In this document: positions 1 to 5,153 of the stretch, piece by piece
Layout of the letters: every line of letters starts with the position of its first letter
Numbering within the stretch: position 1 is the first letter of the stretch
Assembly (NCBI GenBank): GCA_037440525.1
Contig: JBBITW010000200.1
Span: 1-6,235 of the forward strand
Reading direction: 5' to 3'
Source of the DNA: JBBITW01 sp037440525
Lineage (GTDB): Bacteria > Desulfobacterota > BSN033 > UBA1163
DNA length: 6,235 nt
Made by a program: the position numbers and the translations under genes
Notes under the pieces: generated by a model
The model's database searches: none
Seen by the model: only the letters and a program-made list of their open reading frames with translations
Told to the model about the DNA's origin: nothing

Positions 1-692
1 ATCTTCCAATAGCAGAGAATAAGATTACTTCACTTATTGGTCCATCTGGTTGTGGTAAGACAACTTTTCTCCGATGTTTTAATCGTATGCATGACCTTTA
101 TCCAGATAATCGTTACGAAGGAGAAATTATTCTCCACCCTGACCATCTAAATATAATAAATCCAAAGGTTGATCCGATTGAAATGCGAATGCGAATTAGT
201 ATGGTCTTCCAGAAACCCAATCCATTCCCAAAAACAGTCTATGAGAATGTCGCTTATGGTCTTAGAGTTAGGGGAGAAAGCAATAGAAGTTTTTTAGATC
301 AAAAGGTGGAGCGGGCATTAAGGCAAGCAGCTCTATGGGATGAAGTCAAGGGAAGGCTCTATGAGAATGCCTTTAATCTTTCAGGAGGACAGCAACAGCG
401 GCTATGTATTGCGCGTGCACTGGCTACTGATCCAGAGATTCTTCTATTTGATGAACCAACTTCTGCCCTTGATCCAACAGCGACCTCTAAGATTGAAGAA
501 CTCATCATTCAGCTAAAAAAAGATTTAACCATTATCATTGTAACCCATAATATGCAGCAGGCGGCTCGCGTATCAGATTATACAGCATTTATGTTTCTCG
601 GAGAAATCATAGAGTTTGACCGCACAGATAGGATGTTTACCAAACCATCAAAGAAACTTACAGAAGACTATATTACAGGCCGTTTTGGTTAA
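1..692 (+). CDS. pstB: Phosphate ABC transporter ATP-binding protein PstB (5' partial)
   Basis: Cytoplasmic ATPase that powers the PstSCAB high-affinity phosphate importer. The frame is open from base 3, giving 229 visible residues; PstB is usually about 250-280 long, so roughly 25-50 N-terminal residues lie outside the window. All nucleotide-binding motifs are seen in order (residues counted from base 3): Walker A GPSGCGKT at bases 39-62, followed by LRCFNRMHDL, which is typical of PstB; Q-loop VFQKPNPFP with Gln 70; ABC signature LSGGQQQR at bases 378-401; Walker B ILLFDEP with Asp 150 and catalytic Glu 151; switch His 182 in VTHNMQQA. The PNPFPKTVYENVAYG segment and the C-terminal FLGEIIEFD...YITGRFG separate PstB from other ABC ATPases. 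The rest of the pst operon would lie upstream. No phoU follows; the next gene is convergent and starts its stop codon 7 bases away. No clear terminator separates them. Confidence 0.95.
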   Translation, partial: LPIAENKITSLIGPSGCGKTTFLRCFNRMHDLYPDNRYEGEIILHPDHLNIINPKVDPIEMRMRISMVFQKPNPFPKTVYENVAYGLRVRGESNRSFLDQKVERALRQAALWDEVKGRLYENAFNLSGGQQQRLCIARALATDPEILLFDEPTSALDPTATSKIEELIIQLKKDLTIIIVTHNMQQAARVSDYTAFMFLGEIIEFDRTDRMFTKPSKKLTEDYITGRFG

Positions 693-699
693 AAGGGAT

Positions 700-1608
700 T
701 CAGGCAATGAGGTCAGGTCTTGGAATCTCAAATTCACATGGGACACCGCTCTGGCATAGACCACAGGCAGGAGGGGGGTTAATCAACCCATACTCTTCTC
801 GTTTGGTTCTTAAGGGTTCAGAGGTTATATATTCATAACACCTGTCTTTATCATGACCATCCTTTGAAATTGCACCTGCAGGGCATCTCGAAACGCACTT
901 AAAACAGTTTCCATTTCTGAATGTGAGGCAGTTCTCTCTATAGTGTTGATATATTCTCTCAGTTGGAATTAATTTAAGCATGGTCACAACACTTCCAAGT
1001 CTCACTGCCATACCCTTTTTAGTTATAAAACCATCATTGAGGCCAAATGTGCCAAGCCCGCATGCAAAGGCAATATGACGCTCTGACCATGAAGAGGCCC
1101 ACCCTACCTTTTCATCACGAAAGCGTCTGTAAGAAGATGAGAGCAAGGGTGCAACTGTAAAGTATCCCAGGTCTTTTAAGAATCCTACCACATGCCTTCG
1201 AAGTTTATCATTAAATCTTTCTCCATAATCTCTGCAATATGTCCATAATTTTGATGGGAAACGGTCTTCCTTTCGGTTGCTTTTTCGAATATCCTCTGAA
1301 GCAGGAAGAACCCATGAAATGACACTTATATCTTCTATTTCTGAAAGGAGAAGAGTCCTTCCACTTTCTTTTAAATCCTCAATAATGACTTCCCTCGGGG
1401 TAAGGTGAAAAGGACCGATGATGGTCTTGTATTCAAAAAAGAGTGGATCCATTCCTGAGGCAAATCCAACTATTGGCTCTTCCCAGTAGATTCCATAATC
1501 TAATGGAGCCCTGCGGTTTTTTCCATTCTCGTTGATAAAATTTTTAATTAGCTGTTCTATTACAATATTTGGATTCTTAAGAAAGGCTATCTTTTCTTCT
1601 TTTTTCAT
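700..1608 (-). CDS. QueG-like double [4Fe-4S] protein (epoxyqueuosine reductase-related)
   Basis: A 302-residue iron-sulfur protein whose C-terminal half resembles epoxyqueuosine reductase and reductive dehalogenase Fe-S domains. Eight cysteines are placed for two [4Fe-4S] clusters: C227, C235, C238, C242-Pro, C257, then C282-x2-C285-x5-C291 in CGLCQSGVPCE. The run SWSERHIAFACGLGTFGL followed by ITKKGMAVRLGSVVTML (about 173-211) matches a common family in anaerobes that databases often label epoxyqueuosine reductase. True QueG has its first cysteine closer (C-x2-C-x2-C-x3-CP); here C227 lies 8 residues before C235, so queuosine synthesis is not supported and the substrate is unknown. No signal peptide or membrane segment is seen, so it is probably cytoplasmic. 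It is last in the cysE-scaffold operon, starting 4 bases after the scaffold stop; a weak GAGAAG Shine-Dalgarno lies inside the end of the scaffold gene. It may be a client of the scaffold, which is inference. Confidence 0.85.
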   Translation of the reverse strand: MKKEEKIAFLKNPNIVIEQLIKNFINENGKNRRAPLDYGIYWEEPIVGFASGMDPLFFEYKTIIGPFHLTPREVIIEDLKESGRTLLLSEIEDISVISWVLPASEDIRKSNRKEDRFPSKLWTYCRDYGERFNDKLRRHVVGFLKDLGYFTVAPLLSSSYRRFRDEKVGWASSWSERHIAFACGLGTFGLNDGFITKKGMAVRLGSVVTMLKLIPTERIYQHYRENCLTFRNGNCFKCVSRCPAGAISKDGHDKDRCYEYITSEPLRTKREEYGLINPPPACGLCQSGVPCEFEIPRPDLIA

Positions 1609-1612
1609 AGAT

Positions 1613-2035
1613 TTAATCTTCTCTCATTTCCAATGCATTAAAACCACCCTTTTCATGAATCCCTGCCAATTTGCAATTATACTCTTCAATTGCCAGTTTC
1701 AGTGCATCCACCGCCAATGTAAAGCAAGGGATTTTCTCTTTTGGGAGTTGAGAAAGGACTTCCTTCGCTGTTTCATCTGAAACCTTCAGTGCCTCCTCAA
1801 TCGTTAAACCCTTTATCCGCTCAGTTAAGATTGAACTGGTTGCAATAGCTGCTCCACAACCGAAGGTCTTAAATTTTGCATCTTCAATCTTATTTCCATT
1901 CATCTTAATAAACATCTGCATGATATCTCCACAGGATGCGTTACCTACTGTGCCCACACCATCTGGATTGGGGATTTCCCCTACATTTCTCGGATTCTGA
2001 AAATGTTCCATTAATAGCTTCGGATATTTTGCCAT
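1613..2035 (-). CDS. iscU: IscU/NifU-N-type iron-sulfur cluster scaffold protein
   Basis: Scaffold on which Fe-S clusters are assembled from iron and the sulfur released by a cysteine desulfurase, then passed to apoproteins; cytoplasmic. The 140-residue protein is a single IscU-type domain. It has the family N-terminus (LLMEHFQNPRNVGEI), the first ligand in SCGD (Cys 35, Asp 37), the second in FGCGAAIATSS (Cys 60), and the third at Cys 104 in KIPCFTLAVDALKLAIEEY. In E. coli IscU the residue before the third Cys is a conserved His (HC); here it is Pro 103, a visible departure. An extra Cys 121 follows. No C-terminal NifU thioredoxin-like domain is present. The Shine-Dalgarno GAGGTG (rc of 2042-2047) overlaps the cysE stop codon, so translation is probably coupled to cysE. 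No desulfurase gene lies in the window. Confidence 0.9.
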   Translation of the reverse strand: MAKYPKLLMEHFQNPRNVGEIPNPDGVGTVGNASCGDIMQMFIKMNGNKIEDAKFKTFGCGAAIATSSILTERIKGLTIEEALKVSDETAKEVLSQLPKEKIPCFTLAVDALKLAIEEYNCKLAGIHEKGGFNALEMRED

Positions 2036-2045
2036 TTCTTACACC

Positions 2046-2705
2046 TCATGAACTGTTTTTGTTAAACTGGTTTTCCAGTCGCTTTACCCTTTCCTCCAGT
2101 TTATTGTGAAGCTGGAGGAGTATCTTCATTATATCAGAGAGGGGATCAGGGAGATTTCCATGTTCGAAATCGAGTTCTTCCTTTTCTGGAGTCGAAGATT
2201 CGATGACCCTGCCTGGAACTCCTACCACAGTTGCCCCAGGAGGAACTGATTTTGTTACTACAGAGCCAGAACCGATTCTCGTACCATCGCCAATAGTAAT
2301 GGCACCGAGGATTGTGGAGTTTGAACCTACTATCACCCGGTTGCCGAGGGTAGGGTGGCGTTTCTTCTTTTCAAGTGTTGTGCCTCCTAAGACAACCCCC
2401 TTATAGATGAGACAGTCATCACCGATTTCAGCAGTCTCCCCGATTACAACACCCATTCCATGGTCAATAAAGAGTCTTTTCCCTATCTTTGCGCCAGGAT
2501 GGATTTCAATCCCTGTAAACCAGCGGTTAAAATGGGATATCAATCGGGCAGTGGTATACCATTTTTTAATATAAAAAAAATGGGCTATTCGGTGTAGCCA
2601 GAGTGCATGAAGCCCTGGGTAACACAGGAGAATTTCGAGATAATTTTTGGCCGCAGGGTCCCTTTCTTTAATTGTGCGAAGATCTTCTTTCAGACGCTCA
2701 AACAT
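2046..2705 (-). CDS. cysE: Serine O-acetyltransferase CysE
   Basis: Transfers acetyl from acetyl-CoA to L-serine to give O-acetylserine, the precursor of cysteine; cytoplasmic. At 219 residues it is the short form, like the Bacillus enzyme. An N-terminal helical region (1-62) leads into the left-handed beta-helix built from hexapeptide repeats (about 66-168). Catalytic landmarks are visible: His 82 in IDHGMGVVIGET, and His 117 in KKRHPTLGN, plus Glu 67 at the place of E. coli Asp 143, which is usual in short CysE proteins. The helix ends at VVGVPGRVI. The tail at 190-215 (LSDIMKILLQLHNKLEERV) is predicted by eye to be a coiled coil. The start is supported by AGGTGGG upstream, at the reverse complement of 2714-2720. 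It is first in the operon with the scaffold and QueG-like genes, 10 bases before the next start, which links cysteine supply to Fe-S assembly. Confidence 0.95.
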   Translation of the reverse strand: MFERLKEDLRTIKERDPAAKNYLEILLCYPGLHALWLHRIAHFFYIKKWYTTARLISHFNRWFTGIEIHPGAKIGKRLFIDHGMGVVIGETAEIGDDCLIYKGVVLGGTTLEKKKRHPTLGNRVIVGSNSTILGAITIGDGTRIGSGSVVTKSVPPGATVVGVPGRVIESSTPEKEELDFEHGNLPDPLSDIMKILLQLHNKLEERVKRLENQFNKNSS

Positions 2706-2737
2706 TTAAAAACCCACCTGATAAAAATATTAACCTA

Positions 2738-2743
2738 ATTATA
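2738..2743 (-). promoter_or_regulatory. Candidate -10 box for the cysE operon
   Basis: A perfect TATAAT lies on the minus strand about 33 bases before the cysE start, in AT-rich DNA. No good -35 box is seen at 16-18 bases, so this is a weak candidate. It is the only likely promoter position close to the head of the operon. Confidence 0.3.
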
Positions 2744-2993
2744 ATATCAAAACAAACAAATCTCATTTAAAATTTAACCTTCTAAACAGGGATATACTTT
2801 TCCTTTTCTAAATTATTCAATTTACATTTTTTTCTTTCCATAAAGTAACCCTCTTCATACGGAGTGAGAAATTCCCTCGTCCCTTTTATTTCGAACGAGT
2901 TTGAGAAATCTATTCCGTATTAACATTTCGAACGAATGTGAGAAATCTACCACCACATTGTCATTTCGAACGAAGTGAGAAATACCCCCTCCC

Positions 2994-3052
2994 TGTCATT
3001 TCGAACGAATGTGAGAAATCTAAAAAGATTCCTCGCTACGCTCGGAATGACA
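2994..3052. repeat. REP-like inverted pair 1
   Basis: Left arm 2994-3021 and right arm 3026-3052, separated by four A residues (3022-3025). The arms pair imperfectly: nearly all differences are transitions, and there is one extra T in the left arm. Transcribed, it would fold into a long hairpin. Confidence 0.8.
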
Positions 3053-3065
3053 GGGGATGGGTGGC

Positions 3066-3126
3066 TGTCATTCCGAATGAAGTGAGAAATCTAATGATAA
3101 GATTCCTCGCTTCGCTCGGAATGACA
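3066..3126. repeat. REP-like inverted pair 2
   Basis: Left arm 3066-3092 and right arm 3100-3126, both 27 bases, with a 7-base spacer (3093-3099). The left arm here keeps C at the eighth base (TGTCATTCCGAATGAAG), unlike its neighbours, and the right arm ends in the canonical CGGAATGACA. Confidence 0.8.
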
Positions 3127-3167
3127 AACATGGCATACACCTCATTGCGACACAGAAAAAAAGCAAT

Positions 3168-3214
3168 ACACCTACGAAGTGTAACACCTACGAGGTGAAT
3201 CACCTCGTAGGTGT
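3168..3214. repeat. Tandem plus inverted ACACCTACGARGTG repeat with perfect 14-bp hairpin
   Basis: Two direct copies of a 14-base unit sit 16 bases apart (ACACCTACGAAGTG at 3168-3181, ACACCTACGAGGTG at 3184-3197). An exact inverted copy of the second follows at 3201-3214, leaving a 3-base AAT loop. Each unit is itself nearly palindromic (CACCT-acg-AGGTG). No T run follows, so it does not look like a Rho-independent terminator. It could be a repeat element or a protein-binding site. Confidence 0.8.
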
Positions 3215-3368
3215 AATTATAGGCTTGATATGAGCGTAAAAATATCAGCTACTTCGGGGAATGTTTAGATTTGTTGGAAGAGCAATTGGAATACCGTTAA
3301 TTACAATCGTTCTTCATTTGGATTTTACCCTTGGATAGGGTTTTTAAGGCCTGATAATTAGGTAAATA
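3215..3368. other. Non-coding gap before the GNAT pseudogene
   Basis: No supported gene. The only structure seen is a small hairpin, ACCCT-tggat-AGGGT at 3327-3341, running into five T residues. With the 2706-2851 stretch (AT-rich, no gene) and the repeats, the cysE to GNAT interval is a 663-base non-coding region. Confidence 0.6.
3327..3345 (+). terminator. Weak candidate Rho-independent terminator
   Basis: A 5-bp stem (ACCCT/AGGGT) with a 5-base loop is followed by TTTTT. The stem is short and there is no recognisable gene just upstream on this strand, so it may be chance or a remnant of a lost gene. Confidence 0.25.
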
Positions 3369-3896
3369 ATGATGATTCGTCAGTGTGACGATAAGGATTT
3401 TGAAGCCATCTATGAGATTATAAACGAAGCTGCCAGGGCTTATAAGGGTATTATTCCTGCTGACCGATACAAAGAACCCTACATGCTAAAGGGTGAGCTA
3501 AAGCATGAAATTGAAGCTGGTGTAAAGTTTTAGGGATATGAGGAAAATGATGAGCTCGTTGGTGTGATGGGAATTCAAGATGTGAAGGATGTAACTCTTA
3601 TTAGACATGCTTATGTTTGCACAGCTAAACAGAATTTAGATATAGGGGAGAAGTTGTTATTCCATCTTTTGAGGCAGACTAATAAACCAGTGTTAATTGG
3701 AACCTGGGCAGATGTTACCTGGGCTATTCGTTTTTATGAAAAGCACGGCTTTAGATTGGTGTCTTCGGAGGAGAGGGAGGAATTGCTTAGAAGTTACTGG
3801 AGTATTCCAGAAAGGCAGATAGAGACTTCGGTGGTTCTTGCAAATCAGAAGTGGTTTAATATCGTAAAAGGTAAATCTACACGAGGCGGTGAGTAA
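3369..3896 (+). pseudogene. GNAT-family N-acetyltransferase interrupted by an in-frame TAG
   Basis: GNAT proteins move acetyl from acetyl-CoA to an amine; this one's substrate is unknown. Starting at ATG 3369 (MMIRQCDDKDFEAIYEII), the frame runs 54 codons, meets TAG at 3531-3533, and continues in the same frame to a normal stop at 3894-3896. Ignoring that codon gives 175 residues, a normal GNAT length. Both sides clearly belong together: N-terminal AAYR-like AARAYKGIIPADRYKEPYM, then GYEENDELVGVMGIQD, and C-terminal RFYEKHGFRLV and YWSIPERQIETSVVLA. TAG most likely replaces an aromatic residue (Trp TGG or Tyr). The acetyl-CoA loop also looks damaged: the usual Q/R-x-x-G-x-G is QNLDIG (88-93), with Asp at the first Gly. 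A GTG/ATG at 3564/3567 could restart, but the product would lack the N-terminal strands. I favour a recent pseudogene; a sequencing error or readthrough remains possible. Confidence 0.85.
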
Positions 3897-4174
3897 AAAA
3901 GACTTTTCTTGAGCGAATTCTTTACAAGCTTAATGGGTAAGGATGGGAAGGTCATAGCAGGAGGGAGATTAGAATAATTAGTTATCAGATTTCTTAAATC
4001 CCTTTACCCAACCTCTTCATCTCTAAAAATTCGATTCCGAAGCTTTCTAACTCAAAAGATGTTAAGGTTCAACTAATACCAAGTAAGTTCCTCAGGAGAA
4101 TGTCTGAATTGAACTAATATTGATAGTTGATATGGTGTGTCAAAAGTGTTACATAATGGTTGGAGGTGAAGCTT
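3897..4174. other. Non-coding gap upstream of the toxin-antitoxin pair
   Basis: No supported gene in 278 bases. A 7-bp inverted repeat, TGGGTAA (3934-3940) and TTACCCA (4004-4010), is about 63 bases apart. An 8-base direct repeat AACTAATA occurs at 4071-4078 and 4112-4119; the second copy is part of the candidate operator upstream of the antitoxin. Confidence 0.5.
4109..4132. promoter_or_regulatory. Candidate autoregulatory operator of the toxin-antitoxin module
   Basis: AACTA at 4112-4116 and TAGTT at 4124-4128 form inverted half-sites about one DNA turn apart, with partial symmetry beyond them (TTGAACTA against TAGTTGATA). A TTGATA hexamer at 4127-4132 could be a -35 box, but no convincing -10 at proper spacing fits before the ribosome binding site. 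Ribbon-helix-helix antitoxins usually repress their own promoter through such sites, so the placement is suggestive only. Confidence 0.3.
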
Positions 4175-4399
4175 ATGTCAGTGAAAAATCCTCGAATCAA
4201 TTTTGTGCTGGAAAAGCCCCTTTATAATACCGTCGAGCAGTTGGCAAGAAGAGACGGTGTTTCTCTTTCGTTAAAGGTGCGTGACCTTGTCAAAGAGGCG
4301 CTGGGGATCGAGGAGGATATGGCCTTAACTGCCTTCGCAGAGAAAAGGGAACGGACATTCAAGAAGACAAAGGCATTGAAACATCATGAGGTTTGGTAA
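4175..4399 (+). CDS. Ribbon-helix-helix antitoxin of a RelE/ParE-type module
   Basis: Small 74-residue DNA-binding antitoxin expected to bind and neutralise the toxin encoded next, and to repress the shared promoter. The N-terminal RINFVLEKPLYNTVEQLARR gives the beta strand and first helix, and GVSLSLKVRDLVKEAL the turn and second helix of a ribbon-helix-helix (MetJ/Arc) fold (about 7-43). The lysine- and arginine-rich tail (55-74) is the likely toxin-binding segment. ATG 4175 is chosen because a strong GGAGGTGA at 4162-4169 lies 5 bases before it; an in-frame TTG at 4160 would put the start before that site. The stop is 2 bases before the toxin ATG. The exact antitoxin family is not certain from the sequence alone. 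Confidence 0.8.
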   Translation: MSVKNPRINFVLEKPLYNTVEQLARRDGVSLSLKVRDLVKEALGIEEDMALTAFAEKRERTFKKTKALKHHEVW

Positions 4400-4401
4400 G
4401 G

Positions 4402-4677
4402 ATGCCCTTTGAGCTGAGATACCATCCTGATGTAAAGTCCATTGATATTCCCCTTCTGGATACGAAACTAAGAACCCGCATTAAGAATGCCATTGAGAGA
4501 CGCTTAACGACAGCTCCTCATCTCTATGGTGAACCTTTGCGAAAAACACTCCGTGGCTATTGGAAGCTGAGGGTTGGCGATTATCGTGTGGTCTTCAAGA
4601 TCGTGGCTGAAGAGATTTGGATACTCGGGATTATTCATAGAAAGAAAGTTTATGAGGCAATAAAGAAGAGAGTCTAA
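4402..4677 (+). CDS. RelE/ParE-superfamily toxin
   Basis: A 91-residue toxin of the RelE/ParE fold. RelE members cut mRNA in the ribosome and ParE members poison gyrase; which applies here cannot be settled by eye. Features seen: N-terminal FELRYHPDVKSIDIPLLD (strand and helix), the helix KLRTRIKNAIERRL, then the hallmark GYWKLRVGDYRVVFKI (52-67, with Arg 57 and Arg 62) and the C-terminal HRKKVYEAI (His 79, Arg 80, Tyr 84), which resembles the basic and tyrosine positions used by RelE-type RNases. ATG 4402 is chosen since GAGG at 4388-4391 is 10 bases upstream; an in-frame TTG at 4393 leaves no room for that site. It is co-transcribed with the antitoxin and looks intact, in a repeat-rich accessory patch. 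Confidence 0.85.
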   Translation: MPFELRYHPDVKSIDIPLLDTKLRTRIKNAIERRLTTAPHLYGEPLRKTLRGYWKLRVGDYRVVFKIVAEEIWILGIIHRKKVYEAIKKRV

Positions 4678-4694
4678 AGCACCCCTATTAGTCC

Positions 4695-4838
4695 ATTTTT
4701 ATTACATGAGACCTCTGAAAAAGTATTTAAAAAGAGTCTTATAGAATGGGGAGATGGGGTGGGAATGCATTCGAAGGGTTTGGAACCCTACCTCCCCAGT
4801 CATTTCAGGACTTTTTCAAAGGGCTCAGTAATAAAAAT
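4695..4838. mobile_element. 144-bp palindromic MITE-like element
   Basis: A non-coding unit with long terminal inverted repeats. The core arms are TGAGACCTCTGAAAAAGT (4707-4724) and ACTTTTTCAAAGGGCTCA (4810-4827), matching at 16 of 18 positions. Symmetry continues outward for 11 more exact bases (ATTTTTATTAC at 4695-4705, GTAATAAAAAT at 4828-4838), with one unpaired A on the left. Inside, TGGGGAG pairs with CTCCCCA, AGGGTT/AACCCT makes a small stem at 4775-4789, and the palindrome AATGCATT (4764-4771) lies at the exact centre. No transposase is encoded. It could be a non-autonomous transposable element, a REP-type hairpin, or it could act as a terminator after the toxin gene. No clear target duplication is seen. 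Confidence 0.55.
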
Positions 4839-4864
4839 TGACAATTTACATTAAGATTGTCAAT
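4837..4864. repeat. Perfect 9-bp inverted repeat ATTGACAAT / ATTGTCAAT
   Basis: Arms at 4837-4845 and 4856-4864 are exact reverse complements with a 10-base AT-rich loop. The left arm overlaps the last two bases of the neighbouring palindromic element. It could be a regulator site or part of a repeat; no adjacent gene explains it. Confidence 0.55.
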
Positions 4865-5153
4865 ATAATTATTAGCAATTATTTGACTTTTTAAAATTAA
4901 TTTTTTAATTGTAATTTTTTTGTTTATTATCTTATCGTTTGGTGATCTATGCTCTCTTAATTTTTCTATGGAAGTTTTGCTTGGATTCATGTTATATCAA
5001 TTTGCAGTAAAATCAGCAGGCTCATGATTCCATGGTGAGCTTATCGACACATTATCTAAATGAGATTCCCTTGGGGAGACTTGTCCTGAGAAAATCGAAG
5101 GGCTCAGGGTATCTATTTTAATAAATTAAAAAATATTAATTAGGAGGGTAGGC
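4839..5153. other. Very AT-rich non-coding interval with REP remnants
   Basis: No convincing gene. Bases 4840-4990 are strikingly AT-rich compared with both sides. Two REP-like pieces follow: CTCATGATTCCATGGTGAG at 5020-5038 (imperfect palindrome, followed by CTTATCGAC) and CCTGAG/CTCAGG at 5085-5090 and 5103-5108 flanking AAAATCGAAGGG. Both resemble the CTTGTCGAA/GGGCTCAGG class of intergenic repeats common in bacterial genomes. The end carries the ribosome binding site of the exported protein. Confidence 0.6.
5020..5108. repeat. Two short REP-like palindromes (CATGGTGAGCTTATCGA and CCTGAG...CTCAGG)
   Basis: The first, at 5020-5038, is an imperfect palindrome, CTCATG-attc-CATGgTGAG. The second, at 5085-5108, is a 6-bp stem, CCTGAG/CTCAGG, around a 12-base loop containing TCGAAGGG. 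They differ from the TGTCATT family elsewhere in the window and mark a second repeat class. Confidence 0.5.

Larger units (their letters stand above)
2852..3126. repeat. Left REP-like repeat cluster (TGTCATTTCGAACGAAGTG family)
   Basis: Non-coding. It holds repeated copies of a roughly 27-base arm beginning TGTCATTTCGAACGAAGTG and ending GAGAAATCT. Copies read left to right: a fragment at 2861-2873, then 2888-2911, 2924-2948, 2959-2983, 2994-3021 and 3066-3092. Two are followed by an opposed arm beginning AGATTCCTCGC and ending GGAATGACA (3026-3052 and 3100-3126), making two hairpin-forming pairs: 2994-3052 and 3066-3126. The copies at 2924 and 2994 share an extra T (CGAATGTGAG). Such elements are common REP-like intergenic repeats in many bacteria. 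An open frame of 86 codons across this region is only a translation of the repeats and is not annotated as a gene. Confidence 0.9.

Noticed and set aside
1532..1780. 82-codon + strand frame
   Set aside because: Shadow of the scaffold and QueG-like genes on the other strand, both of which have clear family motifs.
2203..2406. 67-codon + strand frame
   Set aside because: Antisense of the cysE beta-helix repeats; Pro/Thr-rich as expected from that complement.
2861..3126. Possible CRISPR array
   Set aside because: Repeat copies vary in length, sequence and orientation, spacing is irregular and there are no uniform spacers.
2938..3198. Open frame of 86 codons on the + strand
   Set aside because: It is wholly made of REP repeat translation (HFERSEK, ISNECEKS, VIPNEVRNL); such frames are well-known false genes.
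3531..3533. TAG as a pyrrolysine or other recoded codon
   Set aside because: GNAT families expect an aromatic residue here, no recoding signal is seen, and the cofactor loop also looks degraded; kept only as an alternative.
3934..3975. Short peptide MGKDGKVIAGGRLE as a gene remnant
   Set aside because: Only 14 codons with no ribosome binding site and no recognisable family.
4805..4990. 61-codon frame on the - strand
   Set aside because: No ribosome binding site, low-complexity Lys/Ile content from AT-rich DNA, and its end lies inside the arm of the palindromic element.
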